Source of the DNA: Conus ventricosus
Taxonomy: Eukaryota > Mollusca > Gastropoda > Neogastropoda > Conidae
Assembly (NCBI GenBank): GCA_018398815.1
Contig: JAFLJL010014918.1
Span: forward strand, 1 to 64,000
Reading direction: 5' to 3'
Length of the DNA stretch: 64,000 nucleotides
Part shown: positions 21,071 to 33,989 of the stretch, one piece after another
Layout: each line of letters opens with the position of its first letter
How positions within the stretch are numbered: the stretch's first letter is position 1
The notes under the pieces: model-generated
Database searches by the model: none
What the model saw: only the letters and a program-made list of their open reading frames with translations
What the model was told of the DNA's origin: nothing
Translations under genes and position numbers: made by a program

Positions 21071-21394
21071 CTCTGTCTCTTTCTCTCTCTGTCTGTCTCA
21101 CTCTCTCTGTCTCCCCCTCTCTCTCTGTCTCTTTCTCTCTCTGTCTGTCTCACTCTCTCTGTCTCCCCCTCTGTCTCTGTATCTCTCTGTCTCTGTATCT
21201 CTCTGACTCTGTCTCTCTCTCTCTTTCGCTCTCTCTCGCTCTCCACCTTCTCTCTCTCTCTCGCAGAGAAATCGGAGCAGTAAACAAATCATCAAGTGCA
21301 TTTTTATCTGGGGCATCTGATAGCAGGCATGGTGTACCTGTCGACACGATGATATCAAGTCGCTGCTTTTTAATACCTCTTTTCTCCTAACACG

Positions 21395-21472
<78 letters not shown>

Positions 21473-21575
21473 TATTTGCATTTTGCCCTTGTTATTAAAT
21501 AAGTTTTACATGAACCTCTCTCTCCGTCTCTGCCTCTCTCTGTCTCAGTCATTCTCTGCCTCTCTCTCTGTCTCA

Positions 21576-21617
<42 letters not shown>

Positions 21618-21626
21618 CTCTCTCTC

Positions 21627-21684
<58 letters not shown>

Positions 21685-21765
21685 GGTTTAATCCACACAT
21701 ATGTGTGTGTGTGTGTAATTTTGCATGTGCGTGTCTGTTAGGAGTGTGTGTGTGTGTGTGTTCAA
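20451..21765. repeat. CT/GA/GT/CA microsatellite cluster 1
   Basis: Main tracts: CT 20451-20531, GA/GT 20636-20752, CT with GTCT interruptions 21032-21265, CT then CA 21389-21470, CT 21520-21683, GT 21701-21760. Confidence 0.93.
21263..21367. repeat. 110-bp interspersed repeat, copy 2
   Basis: This is the counterpart of 20297-20410, again followed by CT and CA microsatellites. It suggests segmental duplication of a roughly 960-bp microsatellite-bearing unit. Confidence 0.8.
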
Positions 21766-22141
21766 ATCAAAATATTCAAATTTTAAGAAAAACTACGAGG
21801 GCGTGCCCTATCTTTTCTGCTATGGAGTTCTAAATTTTCGATTGAGTTTCTGTGAGCTAAGACATGTGTCCTGAAGTTTTCAGTTTTCAGATGAAATATT
21901 GCTCACGAATGACTGCAATTGACACGATGCCTCCACTAGAAATGCCGCTCATGTTTGCAGGTTTTCCTATGAAAATTGATAGCCGCTGCCTCGTCGATAC
22001 GAGCTTAGTTTTGAAATCAATTGCAATTGGCATTCGGTCCGTTCTTGTACCATGCTAATGCACCCTCAGCAGAGAATGGCCTGACACGGACGTGCTGAAA
22101 TGAGGTCTGTAGCACGTGTGATCTGTATACAGTTCTTCTCT

Positions 22142-22300
22142 ACATCACCCGGTCGAAGGTTGTTTTTTTTTTTTTTTCTTTTTTTTTCGCAATTGTTCTG
22201 TGTTCCTTCTTTCTCTTGTGGGAAACGAAAAAAGGACCAAAAAAAATTCAAAAGATAAAAAGAAAGAAAACGAATCATGAAGTGCTCTAAAGTACATGAT

Positions 22301-22372
<72 letters not shown>

Positions 22373-22551
22373 GTGCGTTGAGAAATATCCAAAATAAGAA
22401 ATAAGTTTCCAGTGAACCAAAAAGAGAGTGATTTCAAACGAATACAGGACATACTACCAGTAATCTTGCTATCGCGGCAGACTTGGCTGAGTTGCTGTTC
22501 TCCCCCCCTCGCCCCCCCCCCCCCCCCCCACCTCTCTGTCTGTCTGTCTCT

Positions 22552-22613
<62 letters not shown>

Positions 22614-22862
22614 GCGTAACCGCAAAAATTATTTGGGGCTTTGATCTTACGTGAATAACCCATTCAAAGCTGGTCTGTCGTCGTCAGTTCGTCCATGACA
22701 TTTCGAAGAGTACTGCTTTAGTACTGTTGTTATCTGTTGTTGTTGTTATTTGTTGTTGTTGTTGTTATTTGTTGTTGCTGTTGTTGTTGTTATTTGTTGT
22801 TTGTTGCTGTTATTTGTTGTTGTTGCTGTTATTTGTTGTTGTTGTTATTTTGTTGTTGTTTT
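22142..22862. repeat. T, CT, C and TTG microsatellite cluster 2
   Basis: A T run is at 22160-22189. CT tracts lie at 22303-22373 and 22532-22614. A C run is at 22509-22529. (TTG)n with TTATTTG interruptions runs 22728-22862. Confidence 0.93.
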
Positions 22863-23027
22863 ATCCTTGTCGCACCTTGCAGAAGAGGGGCGTGGCCAGG
22901 AGGTTGGAAGGGGAAAGGAGTGGGGGTAGGGCGGGGGTACACAGAGGAGTCGGAGAAGGAGTGGGGGACTCGGAGGCACCAATTCCCAGCAACCAAACCT
23001 GTTTAACCTCCCCCCTCCACCCCTTAC

Positions 23028-24278
<1,251 letters not shown>

Positions 24279-24912
24279 TAATTCTTGTACCTTTGATCTT
24301 ATTCATAGATGTCGTGTTGTGATGTGTTGTAGATTTTACTGTATGATGCTCTTGCTCGGCGACGGTGAATAACACAGGTATACATTTTCACATGTGTGTG
24401 TGTGTTCCTTGCACGGGAGAGAGCTTTTACAGTGGAAAAAGGATGGCTCTCTCTCTAAAACTGTGTACATATAGTGTGTGAGAACAGGGCAATAGAGACA
24501 CAGTGAGAAGTGAAGTTGATTCAGTGAAAATGCGGAGAGAGAGAGAGAGAGTGAGAGAGATTACAAAGTAAGTGAAACTGCAAGTCACACTTAAAAATAA
24601 GAGAAAACACACAGACTGAAATTGATTTGTGATCGGATTTAGTTTTAAACCTTGTATTTATTACAGTATCATACTTTGTAATACATGCAGTGTAATACAA
24701 TACACGATGATACACTGTTGTCATCAGATGATTGACGCTACAGAGTAGGCCCCTCACCCCCACCCCCACCTGCCCCCCCCCCCCCCCCTCTCCCAGATGT
24801 CCATGCAGGACAGCTGAATGTGGAATAGGAAAATACAATATATAAACACAGTAAAGTATGGTGTACTAAATGCAATGTGATACTGTACACGGTGATGTAC
24901 TGTTGTTGTCAG

Positions 24913-24933
24913 GTGATTGACGCCAAGGAGCAG
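24913..24933 (+). CDS. Candidate 21-nt micro-exon 1 (VIDAKEQ)
   Basis: It is flanked by ttgtcag before and gtaata after. It encodes seven residues, phase 0 to phase 0, so its inclusion or skipping keeps the frame between the exons at 20081 and 25055. Use is not shown by the sequence alone; RNA evidence is needed. Confidence 0.4.
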
Positions 24934-24983
24934 GTAATAAATGCAGTGTGATACAGTACACAGTGATGCACTGCTGTTGTCAG

Positions 24984-25004
24984 GTGATCGACGCCAAGGA
25001 GCAG
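24984..25004 (+). CDS. Candidate 21-nt micro-exon 2 (VIDAKEQ)
   Basis: It encodes the same seven residues and has the same splice sites as 24913-24933, one 71-bp unit later (one synonymous change). It may be a real optional exon or a non-functional duplicate of the start of the 25055 exon. Confidence 0.4.
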
Positions 25005-25054
25005 GTAATAAATGCAGTGTGATACAGTACACAGTGATGCACTGTTGTTGTCAG

Positions 25055-25257
25055 GTGATCGTCGCCAAGGAGCAGGCCCCACACCTGTTCACGCAGGACG
25101 GCTACAGCGTGGAGCAGGACAGCGGCAACGTGTCCACCTACTGCTGCAAGTTCTGCCCCTTCACCTCGGCCTTTGTGCAGGCCATCAAGTCCCACGTGAA
25201 GAGCCACCTGCCCCAAGGCTTCATGTGCCCCTACTGCACCATGACCTCCAACAGCAA
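25055..25257 (+). CDS. C2H2 zinc-finger gene, exon with finger 1 and half of finger 2
   Basis: The acceptor AG is at 25053-25054 and the donor gtcagt at 25258. The exon opens VIVAKEQAPHLFTQDG. Finger 1 is YCCKFCPFTSAF...HVKSH, with C-x2-C-x12-H-x3-H spacing. Then MCPYCTMTSNS holds the two Cys of finger 2, completed by the next exon. The donor leaves two bases (AA) that join A of the next exon to give Lys. Nucleic-acid binding as a nuclear transcription-factor-like protein is inferred from the finger class; no target can be deduced. The GC-rich synonymous choices contrast with the AT-rich surroundings. Confidence 0.85.
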
Positions 25258-25283
25258 GTCAGTGTGTTTGTCGCAGAGAAGAA

Positions 25284-25382
25284 AACAACAGTTGTTCTTT
25301 TCCTTTTTCAACAACAGTTGTTCTTTTCCTTTTTCAACAACAGTTGTTCTTTTCCTTTTTCAACAACAGTTGTTCTTTTCCT
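25284..25382. repeat. 26-bp tandem repeat just after the exon donor
   Basis: About 3.8 copies of a unit with aacaacagttgttcttttcc begin 26 bp after the donor at 25258. The unit combines a near-palindrome with a pyrimidine tract. Confidence 0.92.
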
Positions 25383-26648
25383 TGGTGTGTTCATGTAAGT
25401 TTATGGTTGTGAAGTCTTTCTGAAAAAAAAGAATTGTTTACCTTGCAATTTTAACAGACACTAGCAGTCTTGCAGACTTGTGTACCTATACGATTTCACT
25501 GCATTTTGTACACATGTTCAGCAAAAATATCACAAAATGCGACAAACCTTTTTAAAAAAGTCTAAGAGATGAAGTTCTTAGACATTAATTGCACTTGCCT
25601 AGCATAACCATGGCAGGGGCTTTGACCAAAGAGGAACAACTCTTGCTAACTTGAAATTGCATCAAGCTGTCTGCTTCTTGAAAAAAAAAAAGCCTGTAAC
25701 ATTGGGGGAAAAAACAGGCGAGAGAGCATGAATTTGTGTCAAAGTATGCTAATGAATCCTCCTTGAAAGTAATTAATGGTAGAAAGAACCCATTTTTACC
25801 CTAGACAAATGCAAAGATCAGGTGGTTACTACTTTGAAGAAGTACTTTGCGTGATGGCAGCTGAAATTGAAAAAAAAATCCGTTCCCAGCCTCATTCGTA
25901 AAAAATATTAAGAAGATAAAACATTGAACCCCTGTCCCCCCGCCTACTCTTTCAGAAATTTGGAAAAATTGTATAAATTCTTTGTAGAAAACACGTTCAT
26001 TTTTGTTGAAAAGTGCACCAGCAGCAGGGAAGTGGAAGTGGTGTTGGGTCAGTTATGTTCTCCTCACCCTCTCTGACCTGTGTTTGTTAGGACAGCTGCT
26101 GACAGTCATGCTGGGCAACTGCAGCAGCCAAGAGATCGGAGCAGTTATGTGTGTGTGTGTGTGTGCTGTTTGGTATCATTTGCTTTGAATTAAGTATTCG
26201 AATCCCAGTAAATGATACAAAATCAGCAGAAATGTGTTTATGTATATGCTGTAATATATATTTGTGAGTCTGTGTGTGTGTGGTGAGTCATGAAGAAGAT
26301 GAAAGATCTTAGGTTCTTATTAGAATTTTTTGTTTTGTTTTGGATTTTTCAAAACCCACATGAACAACAACTACTTCTAGAAACCCAGCCATGTTGCAAT
26401 GTGCCAGTCCTTGTGTTTTCATGGAGAAGATGATATTCCAGCAGTTGTAGATTAACAGCAGCAAACATAGTTCATCATGTGCTGTTCTATGTTTGGCGGA
26501 AGATGATGTTTCCCACAAGTACAGCATAGAAACAACAAACATAGTTCATCATGTGCCTGGCTTTGCATTTGGAAGGAGAAGATGTCTTGCCCGTTCCATG
26601 GATAAAAAAACACAACGTAATTCATGTGCCTGTTTGTTTTGTCTGCAG

Positions 26649-26764
26649 AGAGAAGATGATGTCACACCAGTCGTGCATGCACAGAGAGGACAATCCCTGG
26701 ATCTTGCACCTACGCATGCCGACAGAGTCCTCGTCAGCATCAGCAGTCGCCTTGGAGTCCAACG
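26649..26764 (+). CDS. C2H2 zinc-finger gene, exon completing finger 2
   Basis: The acceptor is tctgcag (AG 26647-26648) and the donor gtatgc at 26765. Joined to the previous exon it completes a finger with C-x2-C-x12-H-x4-H (HQSCMH), which verifies both splice sites. The rest (LHLRMPTESSSASAVALESN) is a Ser/Ala-rich linker. It ends with one base (G) that joins AC of the next exon to make Asp. Confidence 0.85.
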
Positions 26765-26769
26765 GTATG

Positions 26770-28005
26770 CATAGCTGGGTATTGATTGGGCGTGTGTCAG
26801 TGATGCTGCTAGTGACGCATGCAAGGTCAGGCAACTCTGGAGAGATCCATCCATGAAGAGGATGAAAATCAACCGTGTGATTCCAGTCTTCCCATTCCGA
26901 GGCCTCGGCACTTGGCTGCCAAGTGATGAATTTTTGGAGTAGCAGGCTACGATTTTGTTAACAGTGCTAAGCTCTTACACATTGTGTTGAAATGCTTTAC
27001 TTCAAAACAAAAAATTTTTAAACTGTGGGGGAAAAAAATTCACAGACTTAACAGCTGCTGAAACAAAACCAAGACAATGTAGTTCTTTAGACTGCAGACT
27101 TTTTTTTTGTAAAAAAAATGGCCAAGTTCAGTAAAGAGAGGAATGAAAAATTGCTGAAGACAATAATAGTTTTGCCACTTTATCGATTGGTTTTGCTGTC
27201 AGCTGTTATATGTTTTTGTGGAGCAAGTCAAAACCATGCGATAACTTATGAGATTTCCATCTTCCTTCTTCATCATCATGTGGTGTGCAAAGCAAAGTAT
27301 GACTGAAAGCACTCTTGAGCCCGACTTGTTGCGTCACTTACGGAGTACTACACTTAAATTTTGAATGCTGCAGCTAAAACGTCAAAATGCTACACTTTGT
27401 GCCTTTGAGAGCCAACGAGCATTGTGTTCTCGTTCAGTTCAGGGCAGGAGCCAGCCACGTGTGAAACATCCCACAGATAAATGTCTCTGATTGGCATCAA
27501 ACTCACGACCTCCAGCTGGCTGCGTGCAACAGTGACCACTGCGCCACAGCCATTGACAGTGTGCCTCTTTTGATCTGCTGGGTGTTTGGATGTATGGAGG
27601 AGTTCAGTTACTTTCAGATGTGCACCTAGAAGACAGGAAAGTCTCCGCCTGTCACCCACCCAAGGTTAATCCCATTTGAATCCAGAGAATACATGACCCT
27701 CTGGTGACTCATGTTAATGGTTGGGTGTCTCTGTAGTTGGTGAAATAAATTCCTTTTGAATTGTTTGATTGATAAATGAGTGTGCTGTAGTTGGTGGAAT
27801 AAATTTCTTTTAAATTGTTTGATTCATAAATGACTGATGACAAATGCGGAATGACATAACCAATTATAGATTTCTTGCGAATGCAAAAAAAAAAAAAGAG
27901 AATACGTGTAGATGTCAGATTTTGAACAAAAGAAAACAAACCAGCACATTTTGTTTTATAATTGAAAAATAAACAGAAAACTGTATTAGTCTTTCTGATG
28001 TGCAG
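26770..28005 (+). other. Intron of the zinc-finger gene
   Basis: This is noncoding sequence between two phase-compatible exons. An imperfect duplicated stretch at 27722-27830 (gttggtgaaataaattcctt and gttggtggaataaatttctt) is its only visible structure. Confidence 0.7.
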
Positions 28006-29221
28006 ACGGGCCAAGCACACCTGCCAGAGGAGTGACGCAGTACACGTGTAATGAGTGCGACTACACATCAGAGAATCTCGATCAGTATTTGGCCAATCAT
28101 GGCAGCTTCACACACCTCGTCAAGGACATCCCTGAAGAACTACCTTACTGCTGTGGCTACTGTGTCTATGTGGCGGAAGACGAGGGCGATTTCGGGGCAC
28201 ACATTGCATCCCACCTGGAACGACGCAATACGGCTTTCAAACATTCTGCTGTGCAAACCCACATACAGACCACACATGACGAGACTGATGACGAGGTCAT
28301 CGACCTTCAAGCGCAGAACGTATCTGAGCAGGGAGGCTCCGTGGAGAACCGCAGCTGGTCAACCTTGAACCCAAGGTGAAGGTCGTGCCTGTCAACGACC
28401 TTGACCTTGAAGGGCTAACCTTGTTTTCCCCGCCCTCTACACCAGATGAGGAAGGGCAAGAAAGGAGAATGGAGGGTGAGGACATGAACATCATCAGGTT
28501 GGAGACCCCCAGCATCGCAGAACTCGACAACCAGTCGGACTCCACGGAAGAATGGGGAGGAAATGACGATGACGCGTCAAGGGAGGGGTCCCCTGCACCG
28601 TCCGATCACACCCCAACACCCCCAAGGACAGGGAACAGCATTTTGTGGCTGACGTTGCAGGGGAAGCTGACGGGGGAGTACGGCATCAAGAGGGCGGTGC
28701 CAGTCGACAAGGAAGGGGACCTGTCAGACGGCTCAGCCAGTGGCCACAGCGTCATGTCTGCGCCGTCAGATGCTGAAGACGATCCTTCCCCAGACATGGC
28801 TCAACATGAGGATGACTCTTCCCCCGAGCGGCCGGATGAAGAGGATCAAGACGAAGTTGAGGAGGAAAACGACTATGACGAAGAAGAGATTGAAAATGAT
28901 GGTGACAATGCCAACACCGGAAACGACAACTGCAAAGATGAGGAGGTGGAGCATGAAGTCGATGAATATGTGGAGAATGGAAATGAAGACGAAGATGTGG
29001 AGGATGGAAATGACGACGAAGGTGTGGAGATGGAAAATGAGGAGGATCGGAGCCCGGAGGAAGCGGAGAACTCGGTGGGGTTCGAACCAGTGGAGGAAGA
29101 GGAAGATGATGGGGAGGGGGTAGGAGAGGGCAGCGATGAGGAGGAAGAGAAATGCATGGAGCAGGGAGAGAGGAGGAGGAAGAGGAAGCTTTCAACAGCT
29201 GTTTGTATCAAGCGCTGCTGA
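28006..29221 (+). CDS. C2H2 zinc-finger gene, last exon: fingers 3 and 4 and acidic tail
   Basis: The acceptor is gatgtgcag (AG 28004-28005). The exon opens in phase with a short Gly/Pro linker. Finger 3 (YTCNECDYTSENL...NHGSFTH) has C-x2-C and H-x4-H with 13 residues between. Finger 4 (YCCGYCVYVAED...HIASH) has C-x2-C-x12-H-x3-H. After QNVSEQGG the frame runs to a TGA at 28377-28379, while the frame giving GEPQLVNLEPKV continues open to a stop at 29219-29221. One frameshift between 28327 and 28376 therefore joins two coding halves; an assembly error is likely. The second half has Ser/Pro-rich and then very acidic Asp/Glu repeats (28800-29160) and a basic end (RRRKRKL). The tail suggests a chromatin or activator role, by composition only. 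Confidence 0.78.
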
Positions 29222-29819
29222 AATTCTATGACTGAAATGGCAATGACTTTGTAATTGACTCAGAAACGACTTTGAAAGTCAAGTGGCTGTGACTTCATAA
29301 TTGATGAAGCAATCATGAGATAACTGTCCAACAAATGACTTCTGTATGGCTGTTCTGGTGTGATTGAGGACAGTGGCTTGGCTGTCAGTGTGGTGGAAGG
29401 AATGCATTCCAAGTACAACCGTTGATAGATGTATGATGTATAACTTAGTTCAACTTCAAAACGTCCTAGGTCTTGACAAACTGGAGGATTTGAGAATCCA
29501 TAAAGATCTGAACTATTAGAAGTGTAAGGAAGAGAGAAAGAGTGTCAGGATTGTTTGAGGGGTGGAAGAAAGTATGTAAAATTGGGTGTTCAGAATATGA
29601 TTGTAGATGGGTTCTTGGCGCAGTCGGTCTGGCAGTACGATGTATGGTGTATATGTGTATCGACCTGCAGAGGCTGGATTGCTTTTGGTCTTGACAGATC
29701 TGGGTGTTCTGAGCGAGGCCCACAAGATCCATGCCCGTCATTCCACACCAGTAAACGACAGAATAACGTGTGTGTGAAGATAGTATGCCCGACAATGGCT
29801 GTTCTGCATGCAGGGAAGT
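29222..29819 (+). other. Probable 3' untranslated region of the zinc-finger gene
   Basis: The sequence follows the stop codon. A candidate poly(A) signal aataaa lies downstream at about 29894. A 47-bp retrotransposon tail sits inside the stretch at 29820. Confidence 0.5.
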
Positions 29820-29866
29820 AAGATAAGATAAGATAATGTTGCTTATAGCCCAGCCGACCGCAAAGG
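29820..29866 (-). mobile_element. 47-bp retrotransposon tail with 14-bp TSD
   Basis: Only the last 47 bp of the I/Nimb-like family are present (aagataagataagataatg to cgaccgcaaagg on the plus strand), flanked by gcatgcagggaagt at 29806-29819 and 29867-29880. This fixes the 3' end of the family and shows a 14-bp TSD. Confidence 0.92.
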
Positions 29867-29880
29867 GCATGCAGGGAAGT

Positions 29881-32800
29881 GATAATAGGAAGAAAATAAA
29901 GGAAAATTAAACAAAGACCAACCTGATGCTGAAGTAGCATGGTGAAACCAGAAGAGAATGCATCTGCTTCTTCAGTCATCGGCCAGAATGCGGTAAAGAA
30001 AACCAATCTGAACTCGAAAACTTGTCCACATGTTCAGCATGCCATCTATCACTTCTTCCACAGCGTTTATCACGTGATCTATGAACTTGCAAGACTAGCT
30101 TGTAGGTCACAGGATGTGAGTGAAAACGGTTGCCAAAAACAGCCAGACATTAGCCATATTCTAACCTGTCACCAGGATGCCATATGTCAGGTGTACGTTT
30201 GGGCAAAAACTGTGACCAAGATGGTGGCATATGAGATGTGTGTGTGTGTGTGAGTGAAAACTCACCAAGATGGTTTATGTCGGGTGTATGCCTGGGTGAA
30301 ACCGACATCAGGATGACCCATTATCTAGAAAATGTCAGGGCCGTTAAGGGTCTGAACACAATGTAGGCCTCCTGTAGTGTTTACAGTTGATAGCATATAC
30401 AGATTGTTCAGCCACGATTGCAAGCTTGAGAGAGAGAGAGAGAGTGTGTGTGTGTGTGTGACTTAGATTGACATAAATATATAAATCAAATATTTACTCA
30501 GTCACTCAACAACAGATTTTCCCTTCACACTTTAATGTAGGTTGTTGTATCAAAATCAGCTTGTTTGAATCGGAAAGCCAGTTAGTGTCATTGGATTCAC
30601 AGATAAAACAGTTGTAACTAAAAGTTGCATCATAACAGACATAAAAAGGAATGTCTCCCTTCACACTTTAAGTGAAGTGATGCATTGAAATCAACTAGTG
30701 CCGTTCAAAAACAAAACATAAGAAATTGACAAATGTTCTGGCAGTTTTCCATCACTCTATCTGCACACTATTCCTCTAGTCGAGAGTCACTGGACTTTTG
30801 TTTTACACACATGCCTGTGTACATCCGCATGCACCTTTTTTTGGTGTGTCATCACCAGTCTTTCAAAAGATGTGAAGACAAAGTGACGGCTTCAGCATGT
30901 GCTTACTTTTGGAATATTAGACTTCATTTGGATGGCAAAGCAGATCTTGTGTAGTGTTCTGTGGACTAGCTGGCATACAGTGACATCTCATTGATGAAAC
31001 AAATAGAAACTGCTGCATTGCAGGTGTCGTTTCCACTTTCAAGAGTGTGTGAATTGAAATTGTCCGATGATTGAAGTCATCTGGCATTGAAATTAAAGAG
31101 ATTTTCACTGTTTTCTCCACATGAACTGAAGGTCTGAAATCTGTTAGATTTCAAGCATCCCCTCCCTCCTCATTTTCCTCTGAGCACGCTTTTTTGGAAA
31201 AAAAAGGAAAAAAATAAAAAGGAGTGCCTTTTGAAATACTTGTATTGATACTGTTATATAATTTCTTATGTGGCTATGGGCATAAGAATAATTTTGCTAC
31301 ACCTGACATGATCGAGTCTGCTTTTATTTAGCAAAAAAAGAAGTTTGTTTTCTGTTTCAGCTTTGAATGTTTTGTGGTATTGCATTCGCTGGGAGAACAT
31401 GGAAGTTCCGTTTGGTGATCATGTGCCAAAACAGGAGTGCAATTTGATTTTCATTCTTCTTTTTGTTAAAGACGTGAAGCTTTTTTTTAATCCAGTTCTG
31501 ACATTTTAACTTTTAGTGTGATTGAAAGATTTGAATCCATGTCATCGCCTTGTGAGTGTGCCAGAGACAGGACATTCGCAGAAGAGTTTCATTTTTGAAA
31601 AGGTTGCAGAAAAATTCAGTTTGCATTAATGGTTTACTTCTCCATGTGCTTTACAAAATAACAAAGTGAGAACGATCTCAAAACAGTATTTGTTGAAGCA
31701 TGTGTCCGGCCACTGAAAAGAGGATTCCTTGTCTGCATTTCTGTTTTTTGTTGTTGGAAACTTGGAAGGTGTTTGTTTCCTGGATTTATGTTTTGTTGAT
31801 ATCCATTTATTTTTCAATGCTCAATTTGTCAGGAAAGGCTTTCAGTCAAGATGCAGAATAGAAAGTCTTTTTGTCAGACATATACCCAAAATTGTGAAAA
31901 TTGAAGGGCTTAGTGCAGTTGGTAATTATGGCCTTGTATTTCTATGTTGTTATTATTCCACAGCAATTTTAGATGACGGGTCACTAATAATGTCATCATG
32001 AGTTACGATTTGTTGAAGACTGGGAAATACTGGAAAACCCAAGGACTTCAAAATTCTATGAAGTTCATGGTGAGTGGCCATTATGATGTAAGTTAGATTT
32101 ACAGTTTTAATTGGGGGAAGCAGAGAAGAAAGAGATGATGGCAGGGGGGAAAAATCCCGAAAACCTGATAGTGGGAGGAACATTCCGGTAAAAGAAGAGT
32201 TGATATGTGAAATTCCCTGCCAAGGCCTGAACTAGTAGTATAGTGAACAGAGCATCAGTTTACATTTGGACCAGTTGGTGCTAATTTTTCTCAGGCTTAT
32301 TGAAATGTCGCTTAAGGCATGGCTTGTTAAATCATACAACAATTAAGGGGGTGCCCTTATCTCTACAGTGCAGCAGGTTAGACGAGATACAACCAACAAG
32401 TTCTCTTTTGTCCATGCAGAACAAAAATTAAACGGTTCAATTAGATACAGCATCCTAACTGTGTGTTATTCTATGTCATTAAGAACACTGGTGGAACTAG
32501 AAAAATGGTGATCCTCATTTATTTGTTTTTGTTTCATGTTTGTTTGGAGGGTAGCTCCCTGACCATCATTATGTTGTCTTTTATCTTAAGATTTTCAGGC
32601 ATGCTAGGGGGAAAAGGTTATTTATGCATGACCAGTATACTGTAACATCATCCACCAATTGGTCAACACTTGTTACAGGTTATATCACAGCCCTTGTTGG
32701 TATGCATAGGTCATTTTTTTAATACGGCACATACAGTTGAAATTTTCTCTTTTGTGTGTGTGTGTGTGTGAAATTCCTCCATTATCTATTTTCTGTCAGC

Positions 32801-32989
32801 CTCCCATTCTTTCTGTGACATTTTCAGTTTTCTGTAACAGCATTTTCTGCACTTTTTGTGCACTCTTCTCAGCAGCGTTGACTTTTTTGTCTAAAGTGTG
32901 TGCCCATGTGAAGTTATTTTTAATTAAAGCAGGTTTGTGGTCCTTAGAATGCGTCCAGACAGCTCGAAAAGACGCTTTTGAATAATAAT
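29881..32989. other. 3' flank of the zinc-finger gene, no gene recognised
   Basis: Short GA/GT microsatellites occur at 30427-30461 and a GT run at 32755-32770. No frame has a domain. Part of it (31220-31770) recurs, diverged, at 43452-44062. Confidence 0.6.
31220..31770. repeat. Flank segment duplicated at 43452-44062
   Basis: The two copies align almost throughout, for example cttgtattgatactgttata against cttgtattgatattgttata. The 43-kb copy has two extra segments (near 43565-43600 and 43680-43712) and ends where a retrotransposon tail joins in cttggaaggt. Confidence 0.92.
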
Positions 32990-33989
32990 NNNNNNNNNNN
33001 NNNNNNNNNNNNNNNNNNNNNNNNNNNNNNNNNNNNNNNNNNNNNNNNNNNNNNNNNNNNNNNNNNNNNNNNNNNNNNNNNNNNNNNNNNNNNNNNNNNN
33101 NNNNNNNNNNNNNNNNNNNNNNNNNNNNNNNNNNNNNNNNNNNNNNNNNNNNNNNNNNNNNNNNNNNNNNNNNNNNNNNNNNNNNNNNNNNNNNNNNNNN
33201 NNNNNNNNNNNNNNNNNNNNNNNNNNNNNNNNNNNNNNNNNNNNNNNNNNNNNNNNNNNNNNNNNNNNNNNNNNNNNNNNNNNNNNNNNNNNNNNNNNNN
33301 NNNNNNNNNNNNNNNNNNNNNNNNNNNNNNNNNNNNNNNNNNNNNNNNNNNNNNNNNNNNNNNNNNNNNNNNNNNNNNNNNNNNNNNNNNNNNNNNNNNN
33401 NNNNNNNNNNNNNNNNNNNNNNNNNNNNNNNNNNNNNNNNNNNNNNNNNNNNNNNNNNNNNNNNNNNNNNNNNNNNNNNNNNNNNNNNNNNNNNNNNNNN
33501 NNNNNNNNNNNNNNNNNNNNNNNNNNNNNNNNNNNNNNNNNNNNNNNNNNNNNNNNNNNNNNNNNNNNNNNNNNNNNNNNNNNNNNNNNNNNNNNNNNNN
33601 NNNNNNNNNNNNNNNNNNNNNNNNNNNNNNNNNNNNNNNNNNNNNNNNNNNNNNNNNNNNNNNNNNNNNNNNNNNNNNNNNNNNNNNNNNNNNNNNNNNN
33701 NNNNNNNNNNNNNNNNNNNNNNNNNNNNNNNNNNNNNNNNNNNNNNNNNNNNNNNNNNNNNNNNNNNNNNNNNNNNNNNNNNNNNNNNNNNNNNNNNNNN
33801 NNNNNNNNNNNNNNNNNNNNNNNNNNNNNNNNNNNNNNNNNNNNNNNNNNNNNNNNNNNNNNNNNNNNNNNNNNNNNNNNNNNNNNNNNNNNNNNNNNNN
33901 NNNNNNNNNNNNNNNNNNNNNNNNNNNNNNNNNNNNNNNNNNNNNNNNNNNNNNNNNNNNNNNNNNNNNNNNNNNNNNNNNNNNNNNNN
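32990..33989. other. Scaffold gap, 1000 N
   Basis: Exactly 1000 N. This is a placeholder, so the true distance is unknown. The apparent frame running through it is meaningless. Confidence 0.99.

Larger units (their letters stand above)
24846..25075. repeat. 71-bp tandem repeat carrying a 21-nt micro-exon
   Basis: Units have period 71, with micro-exon starts at 24913, 24984 and 25055. Each has gtgatacagtacacagtgat, a ttgtcag acceptor and the 21 bases gtgatygwcgccaaggagca+g. The first two are followed by gtaata. A diverged fourth copy lies at 24682-24755. Confidence 0.92.

Noticed and set aside
20089..21833. Long Ser/Leu and Arg/Glu frames
   Set aside because: They are translations of CT/GA microsatellites on the two strands; no domain or codon bias is present.
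28752..29211. Ser/Pro-rich minus-strand frames
   Set aside because: They are antisense of the Asp/Glu-rich tail of the zinc-finger gene.
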